A stretch of DNA of 64,000 bases from Streptomyces sp. NBC_01341 (GCF_035946055.1 NZ_CP108364.1:1798001-1862000), one strand, 5' to 3'; positions 36,701 through 46,564 are shown, numbered from the stretch's first letter. Notes: generated by a model from the letters alone, not told the origin. Numbers and translations are program-made.

Positions 36701-36873
36701 GCCATCAAGGGCAGGTCGGCGCCGCTTTCGTCCGCACCGGCAAGGGCCAGGGCGGTGACCAGGCCGTCGGTGGCCGACAGCCTCACCTGGTGGCCCGCCG
36801 AGTGAACCAGGGCCAGCGGCAGACCGTCCTCAGCGCGCTCGATGTGGATCGTGTGGCCGTTTCGTTCGGTCAC
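33742..36873 (-). CDS. Rhs/YD-repeat protein with C-terminal BECR-type RNase toxin (C-terminal portion)
   Basis: 1043 residues in this frame from a GTG, although the coding frame stays open upstream to about 37110, so it is the larger part of one gene split from 36939-37976 by a frameshift. Many YD repeats (YDxxGRL) lead to the Rhs core motif LRHYDPETGRYTSPDPLGL. After this, about 135 residues (GFKKHADYHGDTGHAFTDERVLEILKS ... ITAYGE) form a variable toxin resembling BECR-fold ribonucleases. The upstream WXG-like neighbours suggest ESX export. Two immunity-like genes follow. Confidence 0.82.
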   Translation of the reverse strand: MTERNGHTIHIERAEDGLPLALVHSAGHQVRLSATDGLVTALALAGADESGADLPLMAYGYQDGNLTDVTKPSGATTTYVYDDRRRVIAWIDSNNSRYDYVYDDRDRVVAEGGEAGHVQISLAYTDPDPETGHHATTLTTADGHTTRHLFGPGCRLLAVTDPLGHTTQFTYDPRGNTRTRTDPLGLTTAFSYDEHDRLISAVRPDGSELRTVRGQFGLPTEVYGPGGARTVHAFDEHGNRTAVTDPAGAITRYTYDSGGRLTSVTDALGATTHAVCNAAGLPVEVTDPAGAVTRTQRDALGRPVRVTDPAGAVTCFEWDADGQLARRTGPDGATETWTYDGEGNLLTRTDASGGVTRFEYTHFDLPLARIHPDGARFEFEHDAELRLTRVHNAQGLTWTYEYDAAGNVLSETDFDARTLSYEVDAAGRLAVRTDALGGTIAFERDQLGQVIRKSVDGRVTTYGYDRAGRLLEAVGPDGELHYQYDRRGLTKTELVDGRPTTYAYDLLGRRTRRTTPTGHVSTYTYGADGMPHRLTSGDRRIDFTHDAAGRELARVFSDAVTVTSAWDAAGRLAEQQVTTSGRTVNSRAYSYRADGQLTSVADRLTGTRTFDLDGAGRVTAVHAKGWTERYAYDDAGNQTSASWPSGHPGHEATGPRTYTGTTVTRAGDVRFEHDALGRVTLRQKTRLSRKPDTWRYTWDTENRLTSVTTPDGTRWRYRYDPLGRRTAKQRMADDGESLVEEVRFTWDGLTLCEQTSHGPDQLNTVALTWDHRGHTPLAQTERLLTADDRQNEIDRRFFAIATDLIGTPTELIDESGDIAWRSRATLWGTTAWARDGSTYTPLRFPGQYYDPETGLHYNYLRHYDPETGRYTSPDPLGLAPAPNPVGYVDNPNAASDPLGLMPKYPKEEKAQKRIDKILDGIVERAENGGFKKHADYHGDTGHAFTDERVLEILKSPDAVYQSSGQAGNFLFRKDNDIAVVYGPGSKQGQAITAYGESGIKGESGARALGGSPSDPGKPVTHEDIVEGRIPGKFGNLAPGVQIR

Positions 36874-36938
36874 TTCTGACAGCCAGGCGGTTCCGTCGCC
36901 CCCCGGTTCGCTGCCGGACTGCGCGGTGAAGTGGAACG

Positions 36939-37976
36939 TCAGGCCGCTGTCCGGGGCGGTAACCGTGTAGTCGCCGTCGACATCACGGGCCAGCGACGTG
37001 CGGGCACGGCCGGTCGCCGGTGCGGTAGGCGCGCCGGGGACCGGGTGCGGGTACGGGACCAGAAGTCCTTCGGCGGTGACGTGGACAACGCCGATGGCGC
37101 CTTGATGATGCCGCCGCCGACGTGGTCGCCCATGATCTGCAACTCCTGGAGCCCGTCGCCCAGCTGCTCGGCGTACGACGGCTTCTCCGGGGCCATGTCG
37201 CGGGCGGCGCGGACCGCCGTGCGTGCGGTCTCCGCCGCCGAGTTCCGCTGCTTACGGGCCTCGGCGAGGATGTCCTGCGCCTCCTGCATCAGCTTCCTGC
37301 CGGGGTCCTCGATCGTAGCCGCGGGCATGGGAGGGAGCGAGGACGGCTTGCGTTTGTCGGCGGGCTGGGCGTTGTAGCGGTCGACGGCCGCGTTGTAGTC
37401 GTCGACCTTCGCTCGGTGGGCGTCGGCGGCTTCCTCGGACGCCTTGACACCCTCCTTCCACTTGTCGATCGCCGTCTGCGCCTGTCCCTGCGCCCAGGTG
37501 ACGGTGTCGGCGAACGCCTCCAGTGCGCCGACCGCCTTCTCGCTGGCATCGGCGGCGGCGTACCACTTGGGCGGCTGGGTGCTCACCGCGGTGCGCAGTG
37601 CGTCGGCCGCCTCGCCCTTGAGCTGGGAGGAGTCGAGGCTCTTGAGGCCGTCGCCGGTGGTGTCGAAGGCCGTCTGGAAGGACCGGAGTCTTCTGGCGGT
37701 GGCGTCGAGCTTGCCCGCGCTGCCGTAGATCAGCTTGGTCTTGTCCTCGGTCTGCCCGAGGTCCATCTCGTCGACCTCGGCGCCCATCCGGTTGGCGACG
37801 GAGCGGGACTGCTCGCGGACCCAGTCCGCACCGGACTCCCAGCCGGCGTCATCCAGCCGGTCGGCGGTCCAGTTCCCCGCGTCCTCGACACGGTTGCCGG
37901 CCCACTCGACGCCGTCCTCGACGACGCTCTCGACCGAGTCGGGCGTGATGTCACTGACGAAGTCGCCGATACCCAC
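36939..37976 (-). CDS. N-terminal part of the frameshifted Rhs gene (helical ESX-type domain)
   Basis: 345 residues, of which about the first 290 are genuine. They are helical, highly charged and WXG100/LXG-like (ADWVREQSRSVANRMGAEVDEM ... LKGEAADALRTAVST), with a coiled-coil region, as in N-termini of Streptomyces Rhs proteins thought to be exported by type VII secretion. After GGGIIK the frame departs; the neighbouring frame reads GAIGVVHVTAEGLLVPYPHP and continues into the YD-repeat part. The usual linker region seems shortened, so a deletion with frameshift near 37110 is likely. Confidence 0.7.
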   Translation of the reverse strand: MGIGDFVSDITPDSVESVVEDGVEWAGNRVEDAGNWTADRLDDAGWESGADWVREQSRSVANRMGAEVDEMDLGQTEDKTKLIYGSAGKLDATARRLRSFQTAFDTTGDGLKSLDSSQLKGEAADALRTAVSTQPPKWYAAADASEKAVGALEAFADTVTWAQGQAQTAIDKWKEGVKASEEAADAHRAKVDDYNAAVDRYNAQPADKRKPSSLPPMPAATIEDPGRKLMQEAQDILAEARKQRNSAAETARTAVRAARDMAPEKPSYAEQLGDGLQELQIMGDHVGGGIIKAPSALSTSPPKDFWSRTRTRSPARLPHRRPAVPARRWPVMSTATTRLPPRTAA

Positions 37977-37978
37977 AG

Positions 37979-38635
37979 TCAGTTCCCCCCGGGCTCAGTC
38001 TGCTGCTGCGCCCGCAGGGCGCGTTCCTCCGGCGACGGGCCAAAGGCGTCGTCCAGCGCCCGGTTCCACTGGTCGTCGGAAAGGCCGAGCTCGTCCTTGA
38101 GCATCTCGGACCGCTGGCCGCCCTGGCCCTCGGTCAGGACAGTGCGGCCGGTGTCCTTCCACGTCTGCTCCATCTCCTGACCGGCCTGCTCGAACGAATC
38201 GGCGCTCCAGTCCGGGTCCAGGTAATCCGGAGTGAACACGTCGCCCCAACCCTGCTGGGTGATCTCCTCCTCGGTGGCGTGCGGGCTCCCGCCCATCACC
38301 GAGTTCACGCCGACCTTGAACGTGCCCTCGATGTACTGGTCGTGCTCCCACTGGGTGCCCGCCGCAAGTCCGAGTCGGTCGGCTATCGCACTGGCGTCGC
38401 CCACCAGGGCTCGCACACCCCACTCCCAGCGTTCGCAGAAGTCCTCGAAGTCGACGGACAGGCCGTGGTGCCCGGCCTCCATCCCGGTCATGGACAGCTC
38501 CGAGAAGCCCTTGCCCATCACCGAACCGGTCGGCCCACCGAGTTCACCGAGCTGGTCGATCGTCGAGCCCAAGCCCTGCGTGAACTTAACGACGGACGCC
38601 TTGCCGAAGCTGAGGTCCCCACCGTCTACGCTCAT
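37979..38635 (-). CDS. WXG100-like helical protein of the Rhs operon
   Basis: 218 residues, helical and acidic, no signal peptide or membrane helix (MSVDGGDLSFGKASVVKF ... CERWEWGVRALVGDAS). It lies between the SseB-like gene (ATGA overlap) and the Rhs N-terminal gene. Proteins in this position in actinobacterial toxin operons are thought to act as ESX targeting partners or chaperones. The family is not recognised with certainty. Confidence 0.65.
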   Translation of the reverse strand: MSVDGGDLSFGKASVVKFTQGLGSTIDQLGELGGPTGSVMGKGFSELSMTGMEAGHHGLSVDFEDFCERWEWGVRALVGDASAIADRLGLAAGTQWEHDQYIEGTFKVGVNSVMGGSPHATEEEITQQGWGDVFTPDYLDPDWSADSFEQAGQEMEQTWKDTGRTVLTEGQGGQRSEMLKDELGLSDDQWNRALDDAFGPSPEERALRAQQQTEPGGN

Positions 38636-39042
38636 CGCCCGCTCCCTTCGGAGCCCACGTCCAGCGCGACAGCGTCCGGCACGATCCCGGCAGCCGGCGG
38701 GAAGAACATCGACCCGTCCTCGGTCGCAATGTCGACGGCCAACCCGGCGGGCCCGTCCAGCGACGGCACCACCTCGTCCACGATCCGGGCACCCAGCAGC
38801 GCCGCGTACTCCATGGGCCGGTCACCGGAAGCGTGGCTGAGGGCGAACCGGGCGAGCGCCGCCTCGTCGGTGAACCCGCAGACCCAGCGCACTCCACCTG
38901 ACCACGCCGACCACAGTCCGCCGCCGACCACCGGCACCAGGAGGACGGAACGGCGCATCTCACCGACCAGAGCCCGCGGGTCGCCGTCCCCCGCCCTCTG
39001 CTTGCCTATCCGCTCGGCAAGAGCTGTCCTTGCCTGCTCCAT
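38632..39042 (-). CDS. SseB-like small protein, first gene of the Rhs operon
   Basis: 136 residues from the ATG behind GGGGGAGGGG. The middle part (RRSVLLVPVVGGGLWSAWSGGVRWVCGFTDEAALARFAL) resembles the SseB N-terminal fold often found with ESX/Rhs toxin loci. It couples to the next gene by ATGA. Its likely role is as a chaperone or adaptor; this is inferred from context. Confidence 0.65.
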   Translation of the reverse strand: MEQARTALAERIGKQRAGDGDPRALVGEMRRSVLLVPVVGGGLWSAWSGGVRWVCGFTDEAALARFALSHASGDRPMEYAALLGARIVDEVVPSLDGPAGLAVDIATEDGSMFFPPAAGIVPDAVALDVGSEGSGR

Positions 39043-39145
39043 GGCCCCTCCCCCATTCTTATCGCGGATGGTGCACAACCGTAGATCAAGACGCATCTCG
39101 TGGAGCAGCAGTTCTTGTGAAGACGCGCACAGCGTGATTGGTCAA

Positions 39146-39478
39146 GCACCGACGCCAACAGCTCTTGCACTACGTACGGTTATGACGCGGCGCACCGCCT
39201 GACGTCGGTCACCGACCCCCTAAGCCGGGCGACGACCTACGCGTACGACGCGGACAGCAATCCGGTCAGGGTGACGACGCCCCGCGGCTCCACCACCCGG
39301 ACGTACGCCAGCCGCGGCCCGGTGATCAGGATCGACTACTCGGACACCAGGCCCCTCGTCGCTCTCGGACCCGACGACTCCGGACGCACGCCCCGAGCCG
39401 ACGCGGAGATCGCCGAGGGCTTCGTCTACAACTCGGTCGGCGACCTCACCAACACCCGCGGCTTCGCCTGCACCTACC
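39146..39478 (+). pseudogene. Rhs core fragment, duplicate of 43896-44220
   Basis: About 330 bases nearly identical to part of the plus-strand Rhs gene: GGTTATGACGCGGCGCACCG and long stretches after it match, with roughly nine of ten bases the same in the best part. It has no start, contains indels and disrupted frames, and ends abruptly before a terminator. It is a displaced Rhs tip/core remnant from recombination. Confidence 0.85.
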
Positions 39479-39586
39479 AGGGAATCGCTGCACGAGTCGC
39501 AGGGCACCCGGAGATCGTGGAGTTGCCGCTGCACGGGGCCTGGTCTGCGCCTACTGCCCGGTTCCGGCCTGACCTGAGCAGGATGC

Positions 39587-39616
39587 GTGAGGCCCGGGCG
39601 CACGCCCGGGCCTCAC
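39587..39616. terminator. Hairpin terminator
   Basis: Perfect 14-base arms (GTGAGGCCCGGGCG and its inverse) around a 2-base centre, about 110 bases after the Rhs fragment. It may be the original terminator of the displaced toxin module. Confidence 0.75.
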
Positions 39617-39635
39617 GTCGTCGAACGTCGGAAAC

Positions 39636-39680
39636 GGGGACCCAGGCCGACAGGCGCAGGGGACCCAGGCCGACAGGCGC
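39636..39680. repeat. Two-copy tandem repeat (23-bp period)
   Basis: GGGGACCCAGGCCGACAGGC plus two more bases occurs at 39636-39657 and again at 39659-39680. The bases between 39700 and 39890 hold another GAGCGTCgtacGAGCGTCAA pair but no gene. Confidence 0.8.
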
Positions 39681-39889
39681 TTGGCAATGACCGGTACATC
39701 GACGTGGTCCTGCGCACCCAGCCGGAGACGTCCGTGAGGTTGAGACTCCCGATTCGAGCGTCGTACGAGCGTCAAGAATCTCCGAACAAGCTCCTGAGAG
39801 CATCGCCGCTGCAAGCGTCTTACTGATGAATTCGCAGCTCAGACGTCTAAAGGGTCGAGCCGTCAACTCGACCCGCCCCCCGGTGGGAA

Positions 39890-40106
39890 ACATGTCGAGC
39901 GCATCCCGCCATGCCTGAGAACCCCGGGGAAACTGCAGGTCAGAGACCCTTTGCAGCAGGCTCCAGAATCGCGACGCACTCAACATGCGACGTCATCGGA
40001 AAGATGTCGGCTCGAGACCGTCATGGAAAAGCCCAGGTCAGAGCCCGTTTCTCAGCTCGTCGTCCTGCGTATGGCTGCCTGGAGCGTCAAACGAGCGTCA
40101 TGGCCG
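39890..40106. repeat. Copy B of the methyltransferase 3'-end repeat (att-like)
   Basis: Bases 39931-40000 match the last codons and stop of the methyltransferase gene at 49783 (CTGCAGGTCAG, CCCTTTGC, GGCTCCAG, ATCGCGACGCACTC) with substitutions. The whole block matches copy A even further out (GGGAAACATGTCGAGCGCAT on the left, GAGCGTCAaacGAGCGTCAtgg on the right). Core motif at 39929 and a weaker one at 40026. Confidence 0.78.
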
Positions 40107-40264
40107 ACAGCCGGCGAACAGGCCGCCGAAGCCATGTCACCCATCGGGTACGACCCCGCCGGCTCCGGACGCCAACTCACCTGTCGTGCCCCACCATCTG
40201 TCCGAACAACATCACGGGCCATGCCAGCCAGCCGACGACGCCCCGCACCCGTACGGAGGAACTC

Positions 40265-40450
40265 CGCGGAGAACAGGCGCCTGTGGGTAGCGGCCAGATG
40301 GGCCGATCCCTTCAGCACCCTGCCGTCGACGGTGATCCTCGGTGCGTCCGGCCCTGTCCTCGGCGGCCTCGCGCCGGCCCGCGGGGCAGTCACCGACCGC
40401 CCAGTCGAGGGCGTCGTCAACGACAGTTGCCGGCACCCGGCCGATCATGG
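40265..40450 (-). pseudogene. ISAs1-family transposase remnant
   Basis: Two frames carry ISAs1 pieces: RITVDGRVLKGSAHLAATHR (the conserved VDGK-like catalytic region) and, in another frame, ATVVDDALDWAVGDCPAGRR just upstream. No catalytic core beyond this survives. It is a short relic between copy B and the large Rhs gene. Confidence 0.65.
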
Positions 40451-40812
40451 TCCGCGAAGCCACAGCGCCACTAGAAGCTCCACTCCCGCACAACAAGCGA
40501 GGTCCGCGAACGAGGCGCACCTTCCACTCCCCCACCAGTCGCCCCAATCACGCCAGTCTCCGAACAGAAACCCAGGGTTGGCTGGCTGCTCCCCGGGTGT
40601 TCAACTACCGCCTCCAGGGCAGGAAGGCGTGTTCACGCCAATCACCCATCAGGGGGACGGCTGGTTGACCCTGCGACCAGGGGACACTCCGGGCGCCGTT
40701 CGGTGCGACACGTCGGGATCCAGCCCCATCCGCCGCCGTGCGTTAGTTCGATTCACTTTTGGATCAAGCATCACCCCGACTCTGTTCACGACTTACTCAC
40801 AGGTGATGCACT

Positions 40813-43800
40813 GTGCGCACACAAGCGCGAAGACTCCTCACAACACTCCTGGCTCTGGCTCTCCTGGCCGTCGCAGGGGTCATCCCCTCCTGGGCCTCCC
40901 CCGGAGGCCAACAGACCTCCATACCCCCATCGGCTGCCATACGGACGGCCGCGGCGAGGACCGCTTCGGACCTCCCGAAGCCGCCCAAGGCCATGACGCT
41001 GGCCGAGAGACGCCAGCAGGTGAAACGGGACCGGGGCGAGCTGTCGCCCATGCACAACTACATCGACCCGCGCGCAGAGAAGCCGTCCGGCACACCGCAC
41101 CCCCGTCCCACCGAACCAGCCGACCGGGGCCCGGCCGCCGGCAAGTCGGCATCGCCCTTCGGCGCGCAGGCAACGGGCAATCCGACCTGGGTCAGCGCGT
41201 ACGCCACTGCTTACCCGGCGATGTTGTCGATCGGCGGGCAACTGCAGCTGCCGACGGGCACGACGGCTTCCTCTGTGTCCGGGATGTGGCTCTACGTCCG
41301 CGACGAGGCGGGGAACTACGTCCACCAGCAGGAGATCAAACGCAGCACAGGTGACCCTTCGGGCCGCTATCTCGACAGCGGCGCCTGGTGCTACGGGTGG
41401 TGGTCGGGCAACTCCTACCCCGCCGACCAGTGCTTCTGGTGGAGTGGCAGCACGCTCGGGGGCATCTCGAGGACGGCAAGAAGTACTACGCCTGGATCTT
41501 CCTCACCGGCACGGACGGGTCTTCGAGTCCGGGCGGCACCACCTCGCCGCTGGTGGAAGCCTTCTACACGCCTGACATTCCCGGAGCGCAGGCGGGCATC
41601 TGCACCTGCTATGCGCAGGCTCACCGTGCGGACCCGGTCAACACGGCGACCGGCATGTTCTTCGAGCAGCTCACCGACGCCTCTCTGGTCGGCCCAGGTG
41701 TGCCCCTTGCCCTGGAGCGGACGTACCGTTCCGACTCGACCACGGCGGGCCTGCTGGGCCGCGGCTGGGCGACACCGTTCGACTCGAAGCTCACGGTCGC
41801 GACGGGAAAGGTCACCTACCGGGCGGACGACGGGGCGTCGTTCGTGTTTGCGCAGAACAGCGACGGGACATACAAAGCCCCGGCTGGTTCTGCAGCCAAG
41901 CTGGTCAAAGGCACCAGTGACTACATCCTGACGACGCCCGACCACACCAAGCGGACCTTCACCAGCGGTGGTCAGCTCGCTTCCGTCGTGGACAAGGCAG
42001 GAAAAGGGCTGGACCTGACGTACGCGTCCGGCAAGCTCGCGTCCGTCAGGGACGCCGCCGGACGCACGACGACGTTCACGGTCGGCGCCGACGGACTGCT
42101 GACCAAGGTGGGCTTGCCGGACACGACGTCGGTGTCCTACGGCTACACCGACGGGCTCCTGACCTCGGTGACCGACCCCGCCGAGAGAGCCTCTTCCTAC
42201 ACATATGACGCGAACAAGCGACTGTCGTCATACACCGACCCCGCGAACGGCAAGGTCAGCAACACCTACGACACCGCGGGCCGGATCACTTCCCAGACCG
42301 ACCAAAACACCAAGACGACCACATTCACCTGGGACAGCAGTCGCGAGTCGCACACCACGGCGCCCGACGGCGGCGTGTGGACCGACGTGTACTCCGGCAA
42401 CGTCCTCATGTCAACCATCGACCCCTACGGCAAAAGCATCACCTACGACTACGACCGCAATCTGCGACCCGTGGGCATCACCGACCAGCGCGGCAACACC
42501 ACGTCAATGACGTATGACAGCGCCGGCCGCATGCTCACGCGCAGCTCACCCTCGGTGCTCGGCTACAAGGAAATCTGGACCTACGACACGTCGGGCAACA
42601 TCACCAGCCACACCGACGGCCGCAACAACAAAACGACCTACGCGTACAACACGTCCAACCAGCTGACGACGACCACCGACCCGCTCAGCGGCACCACCTC
42701 CTACACGTACACGGCACTCGGCGCCATCCAGACGGTGAAAACGCCACGAGGCAACGTCACCACCTACGGCTACGACACAGCCGGGAACCGTACGTCGGTG
42801 ACCACACCCCTGGGTGAAAAGGCGACGTTCACCTACGACGCGGCCGGGCGGATCCTGACCAAGACGGACCCGCGTGGCAACGCCCCCGGCGCCGACCCCG
42901 ACGCCTACACAACGACGTACGCCTACGACGGGCGAGGGCTGCTCAGCTCGACCACCGACCCGCTGGACCGCACCACGTCCTACACCTACAACGGCGCGGA
43001 GCAGCTCCTCACCGCGAAGAACCCTGAGGGCGACACCACGGCATTCGCCTACGACGATGCCGGGCACCTGACCAGGACAACGGACGCGGCAGGCGATTTC
43101 GTCACCCGCACCTACAACGCTGCCGGGCACCTGGCCTCCGAGACGGACGCTGCCGGCAACAAGACCACCTACACCTACGACAAGGTGGGACGCTTGCTCA
43201 CCAGCGTCTCCCCGCGCGGCAACGTCGTCGGTACCGATCCGGCCGCCTACACCACGAGCTACGCCTACGACGCCGCAGGCAACAGCACCAAGGTCACGGG
43301 TCCCACCGGTGCGTTCACAACGACGACCTACGACGCGATCAACCGGCCTCTGGTGAACACCGACCAGCTCGGACACACCACCGGCTACACGTACGACGCC
43401 AATGACAACGTCGTCAAGGTCACCGACGCCGCGGACAAGACAACCCTCTCGGTCTACGACAAGAACAATCGGCTGAGCAGCAGCACCAACCAGCTGAGCA
43501 AGACGAGCACCTACACCTACGACGCCGACGGGAATCTCCTCAGCAGCACCTCACCGCTGGGGAACAAGGAGAGCTGGACCTACGACGACGACGGCCGCCA
43601 GGCCACCGCCGTCGATGCGCGAGGCAACGCTACCGGCGCCTCCCCTGCCCAGTACACCACCACCTACGACTACGACCCGTCGGGCAATCCGATCGCCGTC
43701 ACCGACCCACTCGGCAACGTGACCAGAACCGAGTACGACGCCGGCGGAAAGGTCACCCGGAGCACGGACGCCGACCAGCGCGCCACCACCTACAACTACG

Positions 43801-46184
43801 ACAAGCTCGACCAGCTGACCACCGCCACCGCCCCCGGCGGCGCGTCCACCACCTACGGCTACGACGCGGTCGGCAACATGACCAGTCGCACCGACGCCAA
43901 CGACCACGTCACCACCTACGGTTATGACGCGGCGCACCGCCTGACGTCGGTCACCGACCCGCTGGACCGGGCGACGACGTACGCGTACGACGCGGACAGC
44001 AACCTGGTCAAAGTGACGACGCCCCGCGGCTCCACCACCCGGACGTACGACGTCCGCGGCCTGGTTACCAAGATCGACTACTCGGATGCCACGCCGGACG
44101 TCACCCTCGGCTACGACGACGCCGGACAGATGACGGCCCGTACCAACGCGAAGATGTCCGAAGACTTCGTCTACAACGCGGTCGGCGACCTCACCAAGAC
44201 CCGCGGCTTCGCGTATACCTACGACGCCGCCGGGCAGATGCTCACCCGTAAGTACTCCGACGGCAACACCATCGGCTACACGTACGACAACGACGGCCGC
44301 ACCGCCACCATGACGGCCGACGGTGCCACCACCACCTACACCTCGGACGCGGCGGGCAACCTCACCAAGACGGCACTGCCCAACACGGAGACCGAGGAGC
44401 GCACCTACGACCGGGCGGGCCGCGTCACCGCCGTCACCGCCGCCAAGGCGGGCACGACGGTCACAAAGACCGCCCTGACCCTCTCGGCGGCCGGCCTCCC
44501 CACCCGCGTCGACGTCACCCGGGCCGGAGTCGGCACCGGCGGCTACGACCAGACCTACGACACCGCGGGCCGCCTCACCTCCGGCTGCTACCCCCAGCCC
44601 TGGATCACCGGCTGCGCCGCGACCCGCACCACGTCCTACACCTACGACAAGGTCGGCAACCGCCTGACCTCCACCCTCGGCACCACGTCCACCAGCTACG
44701 CCTACGACAACGCCGACCAGCTCACATCCACCACCGCCGGGGCCACCACCACTGCCTACGACTACGACGCGGAAGGCAACCAGACGAAGGCCGGCGCCAA
44801 CACCTTCACCTACGACCTGGCCGGACAGATCTCCGCCGCCACCGTCGCGGGTACCAACTTCACCTACGACCACGACGCCAACGGCAACCAGGTCGCCACG
44901 CTCCAGGACGGCGCGGTCACCAGCCGGACCCAGTGGGACCCCAACGCACCCCTGCCGATCCTCGCCACCGAGTACGACAGCGCCTGGACCGTCAAGCAGT
45001 CCTACCGCTACGACCCCCTCAGCCAGCCCGCAGCCACCAAAACCGGCACAGGCGCGGTCTTCTACTACCACCACGACACCCAGGGCTCCCCGCTCGACGT
45101 CACCAGCAGCACCGGCACCCTCCACCAGCGCTGGGCCTACGACCCCTACGGCACCCGCGTCCTGGGCACCGTCACCACCGGCGCGCCCTCAAGCACCCCC
45201 ACCTACACCGGCGCCCGCTACGAGACCACCACTGGCAACATCGACCTCCACGCCCGCCAGTACACCCCGGCCACCGGCCGCTTCGCCAGCACCGACCCGG
45301 CTGCCCGCGGTGCCACGACTCCCTACGTGTCCTCGTACGCCTACGCAGACAACCAGCCCACACTGCTCACCGACCCCAGCGGTCTCACCCCCGAAGACCC
45401 CAACAGCCCAGGAGCGATCCTCGGCGACTTCGGCTCGGGCTTCCTCCAAGGACTGAAGGCACCCTTCCAGTTCCTCGGAGACGCCTACAACGCCGTCACC
45501 GGCCAGAACGGCGGCGCCGGCGCATTCGTCGACAAGTACCTCCCCGTCCGCCCCGCCTACCGCCTCTACCGCGCCGAGTACATGCTCCGCCAACAAGGCT
45601 GCGACGCACTCGCCGACCTCTACGCCGAAGCAGCCGACGAACTCACCCAACAGCTCGCCGTCACCGGACTCGGCGGACTGACCGGGTGGCGCAGGGCAGC
45701 CGTCGAGCCCAAGGCTCCAGGCCGATTCGGACCAGGGGCAGCACACTCCGACGATCCAGCACTGGGTGGAGCAAACCCGTATATTCCTCGAGGCTTCAGC
45801 GCTGGGACATACGGCCAATTCACGCAAAAAATCTACTCCGGCCTGCGCGCAGCTGGCTACAATGACTCCACGGCCATATTTCACGGAAGCTCCGTCACTG
45901 GACGAAGCTTCAGGACGGGGGAGCCTTTCCGGCCGGAGAGTGACTTCGACATCGCACTCGCAGGAGCAGACGTCTTCGGACAAGCTAAGAAAGCCGGCGT
46001 GGGCCTTCGGTCTAAGGGCACCCGAACCGGCGAGCTGACGGACGAAAATCTGCGAAAGATGCGCCTCACTCGACTCGCTCAAGAACTCTCAGAGGCAGCC
46101 GGGCGACCAGTTCACTTCATGGTCTACGATTCCGTTGAGAGCGCAACCGGACGCGCACCGAGTATCATCGCACCGCGGAACTAA
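40813..46184 (+). CDS. Large secreted Rhs protein with nucleotidyltransferase-like toxin tip; one frameshift
   Basis: About 1790 residues if read through one frameshift. A GTG start leads a Sec signal peptide (residues about 8-28). At 41458-41462 a run of five Gs breaks the frame; one extra G would join STLGG to HLEDGKKYYAW perfectly. A DUF6531-type start of the Rhs core (DPVNTATGMFFEQLTDASL), dozens of YD repeats and the Rhs core end (RQYTPATGRFASTDPAARG, LTDPSGL) follow. The variable tip has GSSVTG then SDFDIAL, the nucleotidyltransferase metal-binding pattern. Base composition falls in the tip, as in swapped toxin domains. An immunity gene follows. Confidence 0.85.
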
Positions 46185-46197
46185 CGGGAGGAAAACC

Positions 46198-46518
46198 ATG
46201 GGGCATCGCTACTACCTCTACGGCTCCGACAAAATGAGCTTGCAAGAGGTAGGCGATGCCCTGTCGACCTCCTTGCAAATCCCATTCGACGCCCGCCAAA
46301 GCGATTACAAGGGGGGCAGATACTATCTAGCACGAATACAGGCTCCCGGAAAAATCACAATCGAAGAAAACTGGGAAGATGACGAGGGTTACCTCGCCGA
46401 ACCGGACTTTCCGACATACTCCACGCTCGTATATGTCACTGAGCCGACCATACGTGTGGTATCGGTACTAGAAAATTCGGGTCATCTTCAGCGCTTGAGG
46501 ATGTCATGCGCTGATTGA
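46198..46518 (+). CDS. Probable immunity protein for the nucleotidyltransferase toxin
   Basis: 106 residues from the ATG behind GGGAGG, 14 bases after the Rhs stop. Acidic, small and soluble (RYYLYGSDKMSLQEVGDALS ... PTYSTLVYVTEPTIRVVSVLEN). Composition is markedly lower in GC than the surroundings, like the toxin tip, so the pair was probably acquired together. No family recognised; immunity role is inferred from position. Confidence 0.72.
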   Translation: MGHRYYLYGSDKMSLQEVGDALSTSLQIPFDARQSDYKGGRYYLARIQAPGKITIEENWEDDEGYLAEPDFPTYSTLVYVTEPTIRVVSVLENSGHLQRLRMSCAD

Positions 46519-46564
46519 GAGGCCGTAAGACGGTTCCATCCATGGCTCCGGTCGAAGGCCACAG

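Noticed and set aside
34048..36879. 943-codon plus-strand frame opposite the Rhs gene
   Set aside because: An antisense shadow of the YD repeats; repetitive Val/Gly/Ala sequence with no domain.
39166..39690. Open frame starting within the Rhs fragment, considered as a separate gene
   Set aside because: Its start is internal to the Rhs duplicate, it lacks a ribosome site and runs into unrelated repeats.
43551..45125. 524-codon minus-strand frame inside the large Rhs gene
   Set aside because: Mirror of the YD repeats; Val/Gly repeats without coding features.
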